Of a stretch of DNA of 31,910 bases, positions 29,028 through 31,910 are shown in pieces (within the stretch, counting starts at the first letter, position 1; each line of letters opens with the position of its first letter). The position numbers were made by a program, and so were the translations under genes. The notes under the pieces were generated by a model that ran no database searches, was not told where the DNA came from, and saw nothing but the letters and a program-made list of their open reading frames with translations. The DNA comes from Rhodocollybia butyracea (lineage: Eukaryota; Basidiomycota; Agaricomycetes; Agaricales; Omphalotaceae), in NCBI GenBank assembly GCA_015501585.1, contig JADNRY010000675.1, positions 1 through 31,910 of the forward strand, in the 5' to 3' direction.

Positions 29028-31910
29028 ATGGACCAAAACAGGAACTCAGAGAAGTCCCAACGAGATGCGAGCAATCGCCACTCACAACATGGTGATGCCA
29101 CGTCACCAATAAATTCACACGACGGTAGTCATAGTTCACGACTACCACCGTATGCAGGACAAAGTCCTGAAATTGAGCCGTCTAACGACAGGCAGAATGT
29201 AAGTGATGTCGAAGACATCCGTGAGCGTGCGTCAAATACGACACACAATAAACTTTCTGAGTCTAATGAGTCTCAGGGAGCCTTTAGCAATAAAGGCTTC
29301 GCAGACATGAATGACCTCAAGGAGGCCATGCAAGAACTATTGCAGTTCTATGGACAAGGTGCGCAAGCACTAAACCGTATAGCTACCGCGGTAGAACGTT
29401 GGTCCGGACCATCCGGAATGAGTAAGTCCAGACCGTTACCAGATACTGGTAACCTTACGAGCATAGCAATGCCGTAGCCGACCGCCAGCAGTAACGCCAG
29501 CGGTATTACAGGCGGCATTACCGCCTGACAACAAACAAACAAGTCGTTGGGAAGGCATAAAGCCTACCACACATCCGTTCCGTCAAACGATGGAATATAC
29601 GAACCACCAGGTGCCCGAGATCGGAGACCTAAAGAATCTTTCAAGCCAATACATAACGTATGGCATACGGATTCATTCGATCCATAGACCACCTGAAGGT
29701 GAAGGTCTATTTGACAACCTTGAAACCGAGGTTGTAGAAGAAGGTGATCGCCAAAGCGATCCCTATAATAACTTTGGCAACTTTGTAACGATAAGGAAGA
29801 ATCAAACTTCCCAAACGAACAAAACGCCAAATAAAGGAGTTCATGCAAATGAAAGCCCAGTCATCGACTTATCAAACTCGACAATGGGTAAATCAAATGA
29901 ACCCCAGACGCTTCGTTACTCTCCAGTAATAAGGCAAAACATCTTCACAGGAAGAATGTCTCCGGCCCCAAGAGGACCGAGATCGTTACCTACTCCGCCT
30001 ACAATTAGTATACGGAAAAATGACCCCATCCAACGGACAGAGTCAACAATAGTGGGACCATTGAGAAATGAGTCCCTTATCAAAGCTCACGAAGCATTCA
30101 TTCAAGAATTGAATGAACATTATCGTAAAAACCAACCATTGGTTGATGTTAGTATTCCTACACAAGGAATACAAACGAAAACGATAGCGCCGTCAGCACC
30201 GATAACGGTACGTATGGCACAAACACAGACAACGACACAAGTCGTTCGTCAACAAAACACGCAAGGACCTGGTCCGAGCACAATGGTAATACATACAGTA
30301 GTACCACCCGCACAACAACAGTTACCTCCGGTAACTCTTACACAGCAAGTACAAACAGTACCTGCTAAAATGAAGGCTTCTGTAAAGAAAGAGCCAATTA
30401 CTACGGTGATCCCACCAGTAACAAACAACAAGCAGTACCACAAACAGTAGTACTACCAACACTGCCAGCTACAATAGTACAGGCATCGCCAATAGTAGTA
30501 CCAACACCGGTACCACTGATAAATGAAGTACAGAATAATACTGCACTGACGGCGATAAGATCGCCTAGTATGCCGCTCCCGAACGGGATAACGAGCGATT
30601 GGGAAAGTCGCGTAGCGATTCAGAGACAACACAACTATAGTCTCAGAACATCCGGTATGATACCGGATGCATTCCCTGACCAGATGGTAGGATTCAATGA
30701 CGAGGCATCCCCGTCGACAAACTAACTACTCCACGAGAAGTTTGGGATCGGGAGTATAATAATACCTCCTCAAAGCAAGCTCAATCGTCGCAACCCTACA
30801 AGGGTGGCAGAGTTAGGTATGCCTCCGGCACACCTGGAGATCCTGATGATAACTCCGACAGCTCTGACTCTAGCGATAGAGACAAGAAGCGTAAAGGTAC
30901 GCCTTGGTCTGATGAATCATCAGACGATAACGACAAGGAGTCCGATTCTGACTCCTCATCTAACGATTCCTGGGTGAATTATATAATTCAACCACAGGCA
31001 AATCTTAGTAAATCGCAACAGCGTAAGTGCGACGAAAACTTGCAGCTAAACTGCGAGAGAAAACAGGGGATGACGAACGTCGTGCCCGATGGAAACACCA
31101 GGTACACAGAGTGTATCGACGTATGGTACGTCATGCAGTGGGGAAACCCGTCACAAATACAGACGGAGCTAAGAATATCAAGCTCCCAACGCCTGAGGCA
31201 TACGATGGTACGCCAGACGTAGAAATTTTCGAGAGATGGTTAGCCATCCTTCTCAGATGGATGGCTGTAAATCGCTATTGTGGTAAAGACCACGATAAAA
31301 CACGCCTCCAGGTATTGGGGTTATTCCTCAAGGACAAAGCCCTTGATTGGTACAACGACGAAGTCGATGGACCTCATAGGATCACAATATCCTGGAAATT
31401 CGAAGACGCCATAATAGGAATCTTCGATAGATGCGTACAAGCATCTACAATACATCAAGCTGCTCAGCAGTTTGAACAAGTAATATACTCGCCCGCTAAA
31501 GGCGTACGAGATTATCATGCCACCCTATTAAGATGGGCGGCAAGGATGCAGCAGCCGCCTAATTCGGCTGCGATGCGCAATCGATTCATTAATGGGTTAC
31601 CCATTACGATACTGAAACATCTAGCGAACCAAGGCATCGTTCCAGAGTATGCTAAACTCAGAACGATGGTCAAAGCGGTTACTAGACTCGAGGACAATCG
31701 TCATCTCGAAGATTACTACGTGACTTCACGTAAGAAACCGAGCTCTGAAGACTCGAAATATATCACTAAGCGAATACGCCGTGAAGCAAAAGTACAACCA
31801 AGTGGTAGTACAGGACCATATAAATATGGTCCAGTGCTCGTCAAAGGACGACCATTTCAACTGGTGAAGCATCGCTTCTCCAATAATAAATCGAAGCCCG
31901 TACGCACTGA
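29028..31910 (+). pseudogene. gag: Decayed Ty3/gypsy gag region, runs off right edge
   Basis: A start at 29028 (MDQNRNSEKSQRDASNRHSQ) opens a hydrophilic leader, which breaks at a TAG (29475-29477). It continues in a second frame through 30450, in others to about 30720 and 31070, then in one open frame from about 31040 to the window end. That last frame holds the retrotransposon gag domain: KLPTPEAYDGTPDVEIFERW, LFLKDKALDWYNDEV, FINGLPITILKHLANQG. At least four frame changes separate the pieces, so the element is probably dead, unless some gaps are introns. The zinc knuckle, protease and pol would lie to the right of the window. The Gln/Thr/Pro-rich central part is low in complexity. The strand and position show that it inserted into pseudogene B in the same direction. 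Confidence 0.8.

Overview
The window reads as a piece of a basidiomycete (mushroom-type, Agaricomycetes) nuclear genome. Genes are cut by many short introns of about 40-80 bases with GT-AG ends. Several proteins have clear fungal relatives: an ER-anchored P450, a peptidase M50B-like membrane protein, a UbiA-family protein, a bromodomain/BAH protein of the RSC type, a Rab11/Ypt3 GTPase and an L-rhamnose mutarotase. Transposon debris includes a Ty3/gypsy gag. All exon maps were spliced by hand from the sequence; no database search was possible.

Region by region. 1-6756: a P450 family on the minus strand, with a decayed copy that runs off the left edge (1-1600), an exon-1 and promoter remnant (3183-3570) and a nearly intact 13-exon copy (4457-6756) with one frame break after the heme exon. 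A 1.6 kb patch between the copies holds a short tandem repeat and coding debris. 7301-8577: an intact M50B-like protease gene, minus strand. 8578-12771: about 4 kb without a gene I can name. 12775-13958: a 1.2 kb fold-back DNA element with CACTG ends, arms of about 430 bp and a 3-bp target duplication AAT. It lies 200 bp upstream of a UbiA-family prenyltransferase or terpene-cyclase-like gene (14158-15135). 16416-16929: a small secreted protein. 17090-20116: RSC1/2-like bromodomain-BAH protein, minus strand. 20495-21625: Rab11/Ypt3, minus strand. 22604-23065: rhamnose mutarotase.

The right third, 23090-28614, is a diverged segmental duplication. Copy A carries an intact eight-exon gene (24306-25892) for an unrecognised 385-residue secreted protein. 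Copy B (27991-28614) has two single-base deletions and is cut off exactly where the 5' end of an LTR retrotransposon begins (28615). The retroelement's decayed gag then runs to the end of the window. Copy B also carries an inserted block of telomere-like repeats flanked by a 10-base target duplication.

The P450 copies and the UbiA-family gene, 7.4 kb apart, could belong to a small terpenoid or meroterpenoid locus, but two housekeeping-like genes flank them and this is inference only. The most unusual signals are three splice-defined microexons (5, 13 and 14 nt) in the Rab, protease and P450 genes and another of 13 nt in the secreted gene, the fold-back CACTG element, the telomere-like insertion, and the secreted two-part protein family.
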